A DNA stretch of 6,041 nucleotides from Fidelibacterota bacterium (GTDB taxonomy: Bacteria; Fidelibacterota; Marinisomatia; Marinisomatales; CAZVFT01). The notes under the pieces are model-generated. The model was not told the origin of the DNA. It was given only the letters and a program-made list of their open reading frames with translations, and did no database searches. A program made the translations under genes and the position numbers. The DNA lies in assembly GCA_014381485.1 (NCBI GenBank), contig JACNLN010000135.1:1-6041 (forward strand). The letters run 5' to 3'. Within the stretch, counting starts at the first letter, position 1. Each line of letters opens with the position of its first letter. Below, piece after piece: positions 1 to 6,041 of this stretch.

Positions 1-80
1 GACTTGTCGGGGGAGGGGAAACAATCATGTCTGGCTTTCGACGGATCGATGATGAACCTAGTAAATCTTCGAGTAAGTAG
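1..80 (+). CDS. possible C-terminal end of an unidentified upstream gene (5' partial)
   Basis: Reading from base 3, the frame is open until a TAG at 78-80 and gives a hydrophilic tail: a glycine-rich start (LVGGGETIMSGF), then RRIDDEPSKSSSK. If real, the gene would end 14 bases before the adenine deaminase start, a spacing typical of an operon. I do not recognise the peptide. A second + frame (from base 1) is open to a TAA at 103-105, and two minus-strand frames are also open, so the choice of frame is a guess based on spacing and on the look of the tail. Good candidates from context would be a partner subunit of the xanthine dehydrogenase, a purine permease or another deaminase, but nothing in these few residues shows which. 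Confidence 0.3.
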   Translation, partial: LVGGGETIMSGFRRIDDEPSKSSSK

Positions 81-94
81 AGCAGAAAATAAAT

Positions 95-1726
95 ATGAGT
101 TATAATTTCATTGTTTCAGGTAATATCGTTGATGTTTTAAATAACCGAATATTTTCTGGAAAGATCCACGTAAAGAATGGCCGAATCCGACAGATCCTCC
201 AGGAAGATGTTGATTCCGACGTCTATATTTTACCGGGGTTCATTGATTCCCATGTTCATATTGAAAGTTCGATGTTAATACCCTCAGAATTCGCCCGGAT
301 AGCCGTTACCCACGGCACCGTAGCGGTAGTTGCTGATCCACATGAAATTGCCAATGTGCTTGGGGTAAATGGTGTAAAATACATGATAGAAAATGGCAAA
401 AACTCTCCGCTGAAATTCTATTTCAGTGCTCCTTCATGTGTCCCGGCAACAACCTTTGAAACTAGTGGAGCCGTTTTGGGAGTAAAAGAAATCGAACAGC
501 TTCTTAAGATGGATGAAATAAAATATTTGGGTGAATTTATGAACTACCCCGGAGTGCTAAACGAAGATTCGGAGGTAGTTGAAAAATTAAAGGTCGCTAA
601 AAAATATTCCAAAAAGATAGATGGTCACGCCCCCGGATTAAGAGGCGAAGATGCAAGAAAATATGCGGAGGCAGGAATCTCAACAGACCACGAATGTACA
701 ACATATGAAGAGGCTCTGGAAAAAATCAACTTCGGGATGAAGATTCAAATCCGTGAGGGATCTGCCTGCAAAGATTTTGACACCCTCTTTCCACTTACTG
801 AAGAGCATTTCAATAACTGCCTGTTCTGTTGTGACGACCTGCATCCGGATGATCTTATAAAGGGACATCTCAATACAATTGTAAAGAAAGCTCTGGATTC
901 CGGTCTGGAAATCATGAAAGCTCTGAAAATAGCATGTGTGAATCCGGTTCAGCACTATGGTCTTGATGTTGGCTTGCTTCAAGTTAATGATCCAGCGGAT
1001 TTTATTATTGTTGATAACCTTAGTGATTTTACCGTCTTGAAAACGTATGTGGATGGTAAATTAATAGCGGAGAATGGAAAGACAAAAATTCCTTACCGGA
1101 GAGTGGATTCTATCAACCATTTTCAAACTCAGGAAAAAAGAGTTGAAGATTTTGCTGTCCCTGCTGAAAAAGGGAGAATAAAAGTCATTCAAGCCACCGA
1201 TGGTCAGGTTGTTACAAAATGTGTTCATCATTCGCCTGAAATAAAAAATGAGAATGTGGTATCCAATCTGAAAAGAGATATCTTAAAAATTGCTGTGGCT
1301 AATCGATATGCAGATGCCAAACCCGCAACAGGTTTTATTCAAAATTTCGGACTGAAAAAGGGAGCTATTGCCTCATCCGTAGCTCACGATTCACATAATA
1401 TCATCGCTGTTGGTACAAGCGACTATGAATTGTGCAAAGCTGTAAATGTGATCATAAAAAATCAAGGTGGACTCTGCGTGGTAGCAGAAGAGTTTGAAGA
1501 GGTGTTACCCCTTCCAATAGCGGGAATTATGACGAGTGAGAATAGTTACGAAGTTGCAGATAAATATGCTAAACTGGATAAACTGGCTAAATCGTTTGGT
1601 TCCACATTGAGTGCACCATTCATGACCCTCTCATTCATGGCGTTGCTGGTAATCCCAGAGTTGAAATTGAGTGATAAAGGTCTGTTTGACGGAAACAATT
1701 TCACTTTTGTGTCATTGTTCGAATGA
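95..1726 (+). CDS. ade: adenine deaminase (AdeC/Ade family)
   Basis: This cytosolic metal-dependent amidohydrolase converts adenine to hypoxanthine and ammonia, the entry step of adenine salvage or breakdown. The 543-residue product is close to the family size (roughly 570-590 residues in E. coli and B. subtilis) and looks complete. The N-terminal part has a small beta-sandwich followed by PGFIDSHVHIESS (residues 47-59), with the metal-binding pair His53 and His55, then the family signature ADPHEIANVLG (80-90). Further conserved sites are GEFMN with Glu147, GHAPG with His178, TDHE (197-200), and CDD (246-248), whose aspartates fit the catalytic metal ligand. The C-terminal adenine-deaminase domain is present, with GFIQNFGLKKGAIASSVAHDSHN (413-435) and LPLPIAGIM (471-479). 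The ATG at 95 is the only reasonable start, because the frame has stops just upstream (last at 74-76) and no ATG, GTG or TTG between them. The ribosome-binding site is weak. The next gene, a xanthine dehydrogenase subunit, uses the downstream product, so the pair makes sense as one pathway. Confidence 0.95.
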   Translation: MSYNFIVSGNIVDVLNNRIFSGKIHVKNGRIRQILQEDVDSDVYILPGFIDSHVHIESSMLIPSEFARIAVTHGTVAVVADPHEIANVLGVNGVKYMIENGKNSPLKFYFSAPSCVPATTFETSGAVLGVKEIEQLLKMDEIKYLGEFMNYPGVLNEDSEVVEKLKVAKKYSKKIDGHAPGLRGEDARKYAEAGISTDHECTTYEEALEKINFGMKIQIREGSACKDFDTLFPLTEEHFNNCLFCCDDLHPDDLIKGHLNTIVKKALDSGLEIMKALKIACVNPVQHYGLDVGLLQVNDPADFIIVDNLSDFTVLKTYVDGKLIAENGKTKIPYRRVDSINHFQTQEKRVEDFAVPAEKGRIKVIQATDGQVVTKCVHHSPEIKNENVVSNLKRDILKIAVANRYADAKPATGFIQNFGLKKGAIASSVAHDSHNIIAVGTSDYELCKAVNVIIKNQGGLCVVAEEFEEVLPLPIAGIMTSENSYEVADKYAKLDKLAKSFGSTLSAPFMTLSFMALLVIPELKLSDKGLFDGNNFTFVSLFE

Positions 1727-1777
1727 TATTTATTGTACTGTCAATTATGCTTAACTTTTAACAAGATATTTCCAAGA

Positions 1778-1796
1778 AGAGGATTTCTTATCCTCT
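1778..1796 (+). repeat. 7-bp perfect stem-loop between ade and the xanthine dehydrogenase gene
   Basis: AGAGGAT (1778-1784) is followed by a five-base loop TTCTT and the exact complement ATCCTCT (1790-1796). It lies 23 bases before the ATG of the dehydrogenase gene and about 50 bases after the ade stop. No run of T follows, since the next bases are CGATATAG, so it does not look like an intrinsic terminator. It could be an RNA hairpin in the intercistronic leader, an mRNA-stability element, or chance. The rest of the 1727-1819 gap shows no clear promoter or binding site. Confidence 0.45.
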
Positions 1797-1819
1797 CGAT
1801 ATAGAACAGCGAGACCGTG

Positions 1820-4120
1820 ATGAATCAACGTTTTTCCTACATCAGGAAACGCCATCCAAGAGTGGACGGTGAGGATAAAGTAACCGGAAAAACCCGCTTT
1901 CTCACAGATATGAAAGTGGAGGGTATGGTCTTTGCCGCTCCAGTTTATTCATCTATTCCTTTCGGAAATATTCGATCCATTGACAAATCGGATGCAATTT
2001 CAGACCCTGATTATATTAGCAGTGTTTTTGCGGAAGATATTCCTAATGAAAATCAGGTGGGAGTAATTATTGAAGATCAGCCGCTTCTTGCAAAGGATAT
2101 CGTCCGCTACATAGGAGATACAATAGGATTGGTGGTTACAACATCTCCGGAAGCAGCTTTCCTAATATCAAAAAAGGTTCGAATTGAATATGTGGAAAAG
2201 AAACCGTATCTCTCCATTGATGACAGCAAGCAGGCAACAGACAATTTTATCCATGATAATAACATCGCCTGCACACATCAAGTGATAAGAGGAGATATAG
2301 AAAAAGGATTTCAGGAATCAGATATTATCGTAGAAGAGACCTTTCGAACGCCGTATCAGGAACATTACTATCTGGAACCCCAGGGATGCATCGCAATTCC
2401 AGAAGAGAACGACAGGATGGTGGTATATGGTTCGCTTCAATGTCCCTTTTATGTACAAAAGGCAGTTTGTAAAGTTCTTGGACTACCTTACAGGAATGTA
2501 AAGGTTATCCAGGCTCCCACTGGCGGTGCTTTTGGAGGGAAAGAGGATGTCCCCTCAGAAGTTTGTGCACGCACAGCCCTGGCTGCAAAGGGGTTGGGTC
2601 GTCCCGTGAAAATGGGATACAATCGCTACGACGATGTCCAGCTGACCAGCAAACGCCATCCGTTCCAGATGAAGTACAAGGTTGGTGTCACATCTGACGG
2701 TCGGCTGATTGCAGCTGAAGTCCTGCTTGAAGAAAATGCTGGAGCGTATGCTACTTTATCTTCCGTTGTTTCATATCGTGCAACAGCTCAAGCGATGGGT
2801 CCCTATGTAATTCCCAATATTAAGGTTCATTCTACTTCATTCTACACAAATCTTCCTCCCACAGGGGCTTTTCGGGGATTTGGCTCCCCCCAGGCTACAT
2901 TTGGTCATGAGAGGATGATGGACATCCTTGCAGAAAGATTGAACATGGATCCAGTGGAATTTCGACTGAAGAATATTCTCAAACCGGGAGAGGAGACATT
3001 AACAGGGCACAAACTACACGTCAGTGTGGGAGCAGAAGAAACCATCATTCGTGCTCGGGATTCAGCAGACTGGTCTCAAAATCGAAATGCACCCAGAAAG
3101 GAAGGAAGATATGTCGATGGCATAGGTATCTCTACTTCTCATTATGGAAACTGTCTGGGAGCAGCAGGATGGCATATGGATGGATCGGGTGCAAAAATTC
3201 AGATTCATCGGGATGGTTCTGTTTTTGTATCCTTTGGATTGGTGGAGATGGGACAGGGATCCCTCACTGTGGTGACTCAAATGACGGCGGAAGCTCTTGG
3301 AATTTCACCTGAAAGAATTTCGGTATTACCTACAGACACAACCCAAGTACCTGACAGTGGTCCTTCGGTCGCCAGCCGGGTCGTCGTAATGACAGGGAAT
3401 GCCATTCGTGATGCTGCGGGAAAGCTGATGCCTGTTTTAATATCTGCAGCTGCCGAGTTATTGAAGACCAAACCGGAACAGGTTGAAATAAAGAATGATC
3501 GTGTGAGAGAAAAACAAACGGGTGAATCACTGTCTTTTGATGAACTGACCGAACACCTTTTCGTGAGTAATCACCCGATGGTTGCAGATGGATGGTGGCA
3601 CGTTCCGGAACTGAATTATGATCAGGAAAAAGGTGTGGGAGAAGCGTATTTCACGTATTCTTATTCCACGCATATTGCAAAAGTTCGTGTGGATACTCTC
3701 ACCGGGCAGGTGAAGGTTAACAAAATCTGGGCGGCTCACGATGTTGGCAGAGCTATTAATCCGGCAGGACTGGAGGCACAGGTAGAAGGTGGAACAGCTC
3801 AGGGAATTGGATGGGCATTGACAGAAAATTTCCGAATCGAAAATGGAAAAGTAATCACTCCAAATTTATCCACATACCTCTTGCCAACGGCGATGGATGT
3901 GGCGGAAGTGGAAACAATCCTTATTGAGGATCCCGAACCGGAAGGACCGTGGGGCGCCAAAGGAATCGGTGAGCCGGCGATTATTCCTACAGCAGCTGCG
4001 ATTGCGAATGCTGTGACTCACGCTATTGGGGTTCAAATGAATGAAATTCCAATGACACTGGAAAATGTGCTGAACCAGTTGAATAGGTCTATAGAAACCG
4101 ATAAAAACAAAAATTATTAA
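1820..4120 (+). CDS. xdhA: xanthine dehydrogenase, molybdopterin-binding (large) subunit
   Basis: This is the catalytic subunit of a molybdenum hydroxylase, which oxidises hypoxanthine to xanthine and xanthine to urate and passes electrons to 2Fe-2S and FAD partners. The 766 residues match the size of stand-alone bacterial molybdenum subunits. An N-terminal alpha/beta hammerhead domain (about 15-130, beginning RVDGEDKVTGKTRF) is followed by two molybdopterin-binding domains (about 150-400 and 420-740). Aligned by eye with bovine xanthine dehydrogenase, the active site is intact: Gln207 (bovine Gln767), Phe238 in GGAFGGKE (Phe798), Glu242 (Glu802), Arg320 (Arg880), Arg352 and Phe354 in GAFRGFG (Arg912, Phe914), and the catalytic base Glu718 in GAKGIGEP (Glu1261). 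The EMGQG cofactor motif is at 476-480. Keeping both Glu802 and Arg880 equivalents favours a purine over an aldehyde or CO substrate. The ATG at 1820 is preferred over the GTG immediately before it at 1817, because the weak GAGA at 1811-1814 is better spaced. No FAD or iron-sulphur subunit gene follows. The gene symbol follows the E. coli convention; pucD is the Bacillus equivalent. Confidence 0.93.
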   Translation: MNQRFSYIRKRHPRVDGEDKVTGKTRFLTDMKVEGMVFAAPVYSSIPFGNIRSIDKSDAISDPDYISSVFAEDIPNENQVGVIIEDQPLLAKDIVRYIGDTIGLVVTTSPEAAFLISKKVRIEYVEKKPYLSIDDSKQATDNFIHDNNIACTHQVIRGDIEKGFQESDIIVEETFRTPYQEHYYLEPQGCIAIPEENDRMVVYGSLQCPFYVQKAVCKVLGLPYRNVKVIQAPTGGAFGGKEDVPSEVCARTALAAKGLGRPVKMGYNRYDDVQLTSKRHPFQMKYKVGVTSDGRLIAAEVLLEENAGAYATLSSVVSYRATAQAMGPYVIPNIKVHSTSFYTNLPPTGAFRGFGSPQATFGHERMMDILAERLNMDPVEFRLKNILKPGEETLTGHKLHVSVGAEETIIRARDSADWSQNRNAPRKEGRYVDGIGISTSHYGNCLGAAGWHMDGSGAKIQIHRDGSVFVSFGLVEMGQGSLTVVTQMTAEALGISPERISVLPTDTTQVPDSGPSVASRVVVMTGNAIRDAAGKLMPVLISAAAELLKTKPEQVEIKNDRVREKQTGESLSFDELTEHLFVSNHPMVADGWWHVPELNYDQEKGVGEAYFTYSYSTHIAKVRVDTLTGQVKVNKIWAAHDVGRAINPAGLEAQVEGGTAQGIGWALTENFRIENGKVITPNLSTYLLPTAMDVAEVETILIEDPEPEGPWGAKGIGEPAIIPTAAAIANAVTHAIGVQMNEIPMTLENVLNQLNRSIETDKNKNY

Positions 4121-4130
4121 GTATTAATAC
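4121..4130. repeat. 10-bp perfect palindrome directly after the xanthine dehydrogenase stop
   Basis: GTATTAATAC reads the same on both strands and starts at the base after the TAA stop (4118-4120). It is short and AT-rich, so chance is possible. It is recorded because it is followed one base later by the much larger palindrome at 4132-4164, and both fall in the only 54 bases between the two genes. Confidence 0.3.
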
Positions 4131-4131
4131 C

Positions 4132-4164
4132 TTGTATATTACACAATAATTGTGTATAATACAA
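4132..4164. promoter_or_regulatory. 33-base imperfect palindrome, likely operator overlapping the ATPase promoter
   Basis: The left arm TTGTATATTACACAA (4132-4146) and the right arm TTGTGTATAATACAA (4150-4164) are complementary at 13 of 15 positions around a three-base centre, TAA; the only mismatches are the central two bases of each arm's AT stretch (4138/4158 and 4139/4157). This two-fold symmetry is what a dimeric DNA-binding protein would recognise. The right arm contains a perfect TATAAT (4155-4160) and the left arm begins with TTGTAT (4132-4137), separated by exactly 17 bases, so a sigma-70-like promoter would lie entirely inside the palindrome. That would place transcription start near 4166-4169, only a few bases before the ATPase ATG. 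As RNA it would form a hairpin with no T-run after it, so a terminator role is less likely. The operator function is inference. Confidence 0.6.
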
Positions 4165-4174
4165 TGTGAGATTC

Positions 4175-5329
4175 ATGATAAAAAGAGATAAATTAATTAA
4201 AAGAACGAAAAATGCACTTAAACGTTCTATCGTTGTATCCATAATGGGTCCACGTCAATGTGGTAAAACCACCCTGGCAAAAATGATTACTAAAACCGTT
4301 GATCCCTGCCATTTCTTTGACTTGGAACGTCCCAACGATGTAGCAAGATTAGAGAACCCGATGTTGGCTTTGGAGAATCTTACAGGATTGATTGTTTTAG
4401 ATGAGATTCAGCGAATGCCAAATTTATTTCCAATTCTGAGAGTTTTGGCTGACAGGGAAGATTCACCTGCGAAGTTCCTGCTTTTAGGAAGTGCTTCCCC
4501 TGATATTATAAGACATACTTCTGAAACATTGGCTGGTCGTGTAGAATTCGTACCCATGGGTGGTTTTGATCTAGACGAAATTGGTCATAAAATGAATTTG
4601 TTATGGATTCGAGGTGGTTTCCCAAGATCATTTTTATCAAATAATTTAGATGATAGTTTTGCATGGCGGGAGAATTTTGTTTTGACTTTTTTAGAACGTG
4701 ATTTAGGCCAGTTTGGGATTCATGTTTCGCCACAGACAATGCAGCGATTCTGGCTTATGTTGGCTCACAGTCATGGACAAGTATGGAATGCATCGGATCT
4801 TTCCCGTTCCTTAGGTATTTCTTATATGACCGCCAAACGTTATGTCGATATTTTAACTGGAGCGTTTATGGTAAGACAATTACCGCCATGGTTTGAAAAC
4901 ATTGCTAAAAGACAAATCAAATCACCGAAAGTGTTTATCAGGGACAGTGGTATTTTTCATTATCTAATAAAGGTTAAAACCAAAAACGATTTGTTGGCAC
5001 ACCCCAAACTTGGAACCTCCTGGGAAGGCTTTGTAAACGAACAGATTATTAACCTATTCAGCGAAAGGAATTGCTATTTTTGGAGGACACAAGCCGGTGC
5101 TGAACTTGATTTGCTTTATCTAAATGGAGTAGATAAAATAGGATTTGAAGCAAAATGTACAGATGCTGTCAAAATATCAAAGTCCATGCGTATTGCTTTG
5201 CAAGATCTTAATCTGCTTCACCTGTTTGTGGTATATCCTGGGAATGATACTTACCAGCTTGATGAAAAAATAACTGCTATCCCTATTTCGGATTTATTGC
5301 CCAAACTACGAAAAATGCTGAAAATTTAA
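4175..5329 (+). CDS. AAA_14/DUF4143-type ATPase
   Basis: This is a predicted cytosolic ATP-binding protein of a very widespread family whose biological role is not established. Residues are numbered from the ATG at 4175 (384 residues, usual for the family). The P-loop GPRQCGKTT is at 25-33, Walker B LIVLDE at 72-77, and the sensor-like LLLGSAS at 102-108. The conserved family block RGGFPRSF (146-153) and FVLTFLERDL (168-177) leads into the DUF4143 region. A winged-helix-like stretch lies at about 203-238 (NASDLSRSLGISYMTAKRYV), followed by KVFIRDSGIFHYL. The C-terminus has a PD-(D/E)xK-nuclease-like arrangement: Glu284, AELDLL (309-314) and FEAK (324-327). A GTG at 4166 would add three residues, but the promoter proposed inside the upstream palindrome would start RNA at about that point, and many relatives begin with a similar MIKR, so the ATG is preferred. 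The ribosome-binding site is poor, which fits a nearly leaderless message. Its neighbour is a restriction enzyme, not the purine genes. Confidence 0.88.
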   Translation: MIKRDKLIKRTKNALKRSIVVSIMGPRQCGKTTLAKMITKTVDPCHFFDLERPNDVARLENPMLALENLTGLIVLDEIQRMPNLFPILRVLADREDSPAKFLLLGSASPDIIRHTSETLAGRVEFVPMGGFDLDEIGHKMNLLWIRGGFPRSFLSNNLDDSFAWRENFVLTFLERDLGQFGIHVSPQTMQRFWLMLAHSHGQVWNASDLSRSLGISYMTAKRYVDILTGAFMVRQLPPWFENIAKRQIKSPKVFIRDSGIFHYLIKVKTKNDLLAHPKLGTSWEGFVNEQIINLFSERNCYFWRTQAGAELDLLYLNGVDKIGFEAKCTDAVKISKSMRIALQDLNLLHLFVVYPGNDTYQLDEKITAIPISDLLPKLRKMLKI

Positions 5330-5354
5330 ACCATGCTTATGATTGACTGGTTTA
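5327..5354. repeat. 7-bp stem-loop spanning the ATPase stop codon
   Basis: TAAACCA (5327-5333) pairs perfectly with TGGTTTA (5348-5354) around a 14-base loop. The left arm includes the TAA stop codon of the ATPase gene. What follows on the + strand is GTAAAAAACAG, not a T-run, so it is a weak candidate for a + strand terminator. It sits 10 bases before the GTG of the next gene and could affect that gene's translation. The stem is AT-rich and the loop long, so chance is possible. Confidence 0.35.
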
Positions 5355-5364
5355 GTAAAAAACA

Positions 5365-6041
5365 GTGATAAAAAAATATCTTAAACAAATTGCTGATATA
5401 ACCTCTTGCGGCGATGCACGGGAAGAAAGTTTCTATGCAACACTCTCCGATTTGTTCCAAAAGTGGGCAGAGGAACATAGAAAAACAAAAACACACATCA
5501 CAACCTTACCAAAGCAGACTGAAGCAGGTAATCCCGATTTTCGTGTGTGGGACGGAAAACAGCATATTGTCGGATACATCGAAGCAAAAACGCTGACTTT
5601 GAAAAACCTCGATGCGATTGAAAATTCTGAACAACTTAAGCGCTACCGACATACATTCCCAAATCTGATTTTGACCAATTTCACAGAATTTCGACTCTAT
5701 CGTAACGGTGAATTGATCAAAACCGTACAAATTGCCCGTCCATACATTTTTGAAAAACTCAAAACCATACCGCCTGTGGAAAATGAAGATGCATTTTTCA
5801 ATCTTCTGGAAAAATTCTACTCTTTTTCTTTACCGAAAGTAAACACGGCAAAAAACCTTGCGACAGAACTTGCCAAAAGAACGAGATTTTTACGGGATGA
5901 AATCATTACCGAGGAAATCAAAGAAGAAGAATCCGGCAAATCCGGTGCGATTCTTGGTTTTTTTCATGCGTTTCAAAAATATCTGATTCAAGGAATCACA
6001 CACAAAGAATTTGCCGACCTGTTTTCTCAGACCATTACTTA
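5365..6041 (+). CDS. single-chain restriction-modification enzyme, N-terminal nuclease part (Type ISP/IIG-like, 3' partial)
   Basis: The frame opens after a TAA at 5356-5358 and stays open to the end of the window, giving 225 full codons. It starts at GTG 5365 with VIKKYLKQIADI; there is no ATG in frame near the start. An N-terminal Mrr-like nuclease domain is visible: AREESFYATLSDLF (18-31), then NPDF with Asp58, the core strand GYIEAK with Glu73 and Lys75, and a QxxxY motif (Gln90, Tyr94). LILTNFTEFRLYRNGE (101-116) follows, typical of the nuclease part of Type ISP (LlaGI-like) and related Type IIG enzymes. The last residues, EFADLFSQTIT plus the first two bases of a probable Tyr codon, match the linker that in these proteins leads into an N6-adenine methyltransferase domain, so a much longer protein should continue beyond 6041. 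Type ISP proteins add a helicase between the nuclease and the methylase, so the absence of a visible helicase here leans towards a Type IIG-like order, but the window is too short to decide. The gene starts 35 bases after the ATPase stop and may be cotranscribed with it. Confidence 0.8.
   Translation, partial: MIKKYLKQIADITSCGDAREESFYATLSDLFQKWAEEHRKTKTHITTLPKQTEAGNPDFRVWDGKQHIVGYIEAKTLTLKNLDAIENSEQLKRYRHTFPNLILTNFTEFRLYRNGELIKTVQIARPYIFEKLKTIPPVENEDAFFNLLEKFYSFSLPKVNTAKNLATELAKRTRFLRDEIITEEIKEEESGKSGAILGFFHAFQKYLIQGITHKEFADLFSQTIT

Noticed and set aside
680..982. 100-codon open frame on the minus strand inside ade
   Set aside because: It lies wholly within a well-conserved adenine deaminase coding region and its translation shows no recognisable motif.
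1733..1761. TTGTAC followed at 17 bases by TTTTAA as a possible promoter for the xanthine dehydrogenase gene
   Set aside because: Only about half of each hexamer matches consensus, and AT-rich gaps give such hits by chance.
3062..3739. Several short minus-strand open frames inside the xanthine dehydrogenase gene
   Set aside because: All overlap strongly conserved molybdopterin-domain coding sequence and overlap one another; they are shadows.
1820..4120. Possible loss of the substrate-binding glutamate in the xanthine dehydrogenase subunit
   Set aside because: A first alignment placed bovine Glu802 at RYDD, but counting from Phe798 shows that Glu802 is the glutamate of GGFGGKE, which is conserved here.
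4506..4739. Minus-strand open frame inside the ATPase gene
   Set aside because: It overlaps the conserved GGFPRSF and FLERDL blocks of the real gene and has no motif of its own.
5327..5361. Stem-loop after the ATPase gene as an intrinsic terminator
   Set aside because: The stem is short, the loop is 14 bases and the bases after it are A-rich, not T-rich; it is listed only as a repeat.
5414..5730. A 60-codon + frame and a 74-codon minus frame near the end of the window
   Set aside because: Both overlap the continuous frame from 5365, which encodes a coherent PD...ExK nuclease domain; neither shadow has recognisable content.
1..6041. CRISPR array, tRNA or rRNA gene, insertion sequence
   Set aside because: No spaced direct repeats, cloverleaf-like or rRNA-like stretch, or transposase motif was seen; the gaps between genes are all under 100 bases.

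Overview
The window carries two complete purine-catabolism genes followed by what looks like the start of an accessory or defence region. All recognisable genes are on the + strand. The organism is a bacterium with moderately AT-rich DNA. None of the genes has a strong Shine-Dalgarno sequence, and three of the four have a GTG start or a GTG/ATG choice. This would fit the Bacteroidota and their relatives (for example Balneolota or Rhodothermota-type lineages), but the taxonomic guess is inference from style and gene content only.

Layout: positions 1-80 may hold the last codons of an unidentified upstream gene. Positions 95-1726 encode an intact adenine deaminase (adenine to hypoxanthine plus ammonia). 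After a 93-base gap containing a perfect 7-bp stem-loop comes the molybdopterin-binding subunit of a xanthine dehydrogenase (1820-4120). It has the full set of residues known to bind purines and the molybdenum cofactor in bovine xanthine dehydrogenase. Together the two enzymes would take adenine through hypoxanthine and xanthine to urate. The FAD and 2Fe-2S partners that the dehydrogenase needs are not in the window; they may lie upstream or elsewhere.

A short AT-rich gap (4121-4174) is dominated by a 33-base imperfect palindrome that overlaps a plausible promoter. Just after it is an AAA_14/DUF4143-type ATPase (4175-5329) of a widespread family with no settled function. It keeps nuclease-like acidic/lysine residues near its C-terminus. 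Thirty-five bases later, starting with GTG at 5365 and running off the window, is the N-terminal part of a large single-chain restriction-modification enzyme (Type ISP or Type IIG style). It shows the PD...ExK nuclease motif and ends just where the linker to the methyltransferase domain begins.

The most interesting parts are the palindrome-controlled ATPase and its position next to the restriction enzyme. Nothing seen establishes a new system; the adjacency and the palindrome are the leads to follow. No tRNA, rRNA, CRISPR array, insertion sequence or convincing intrinsic terminator was found.
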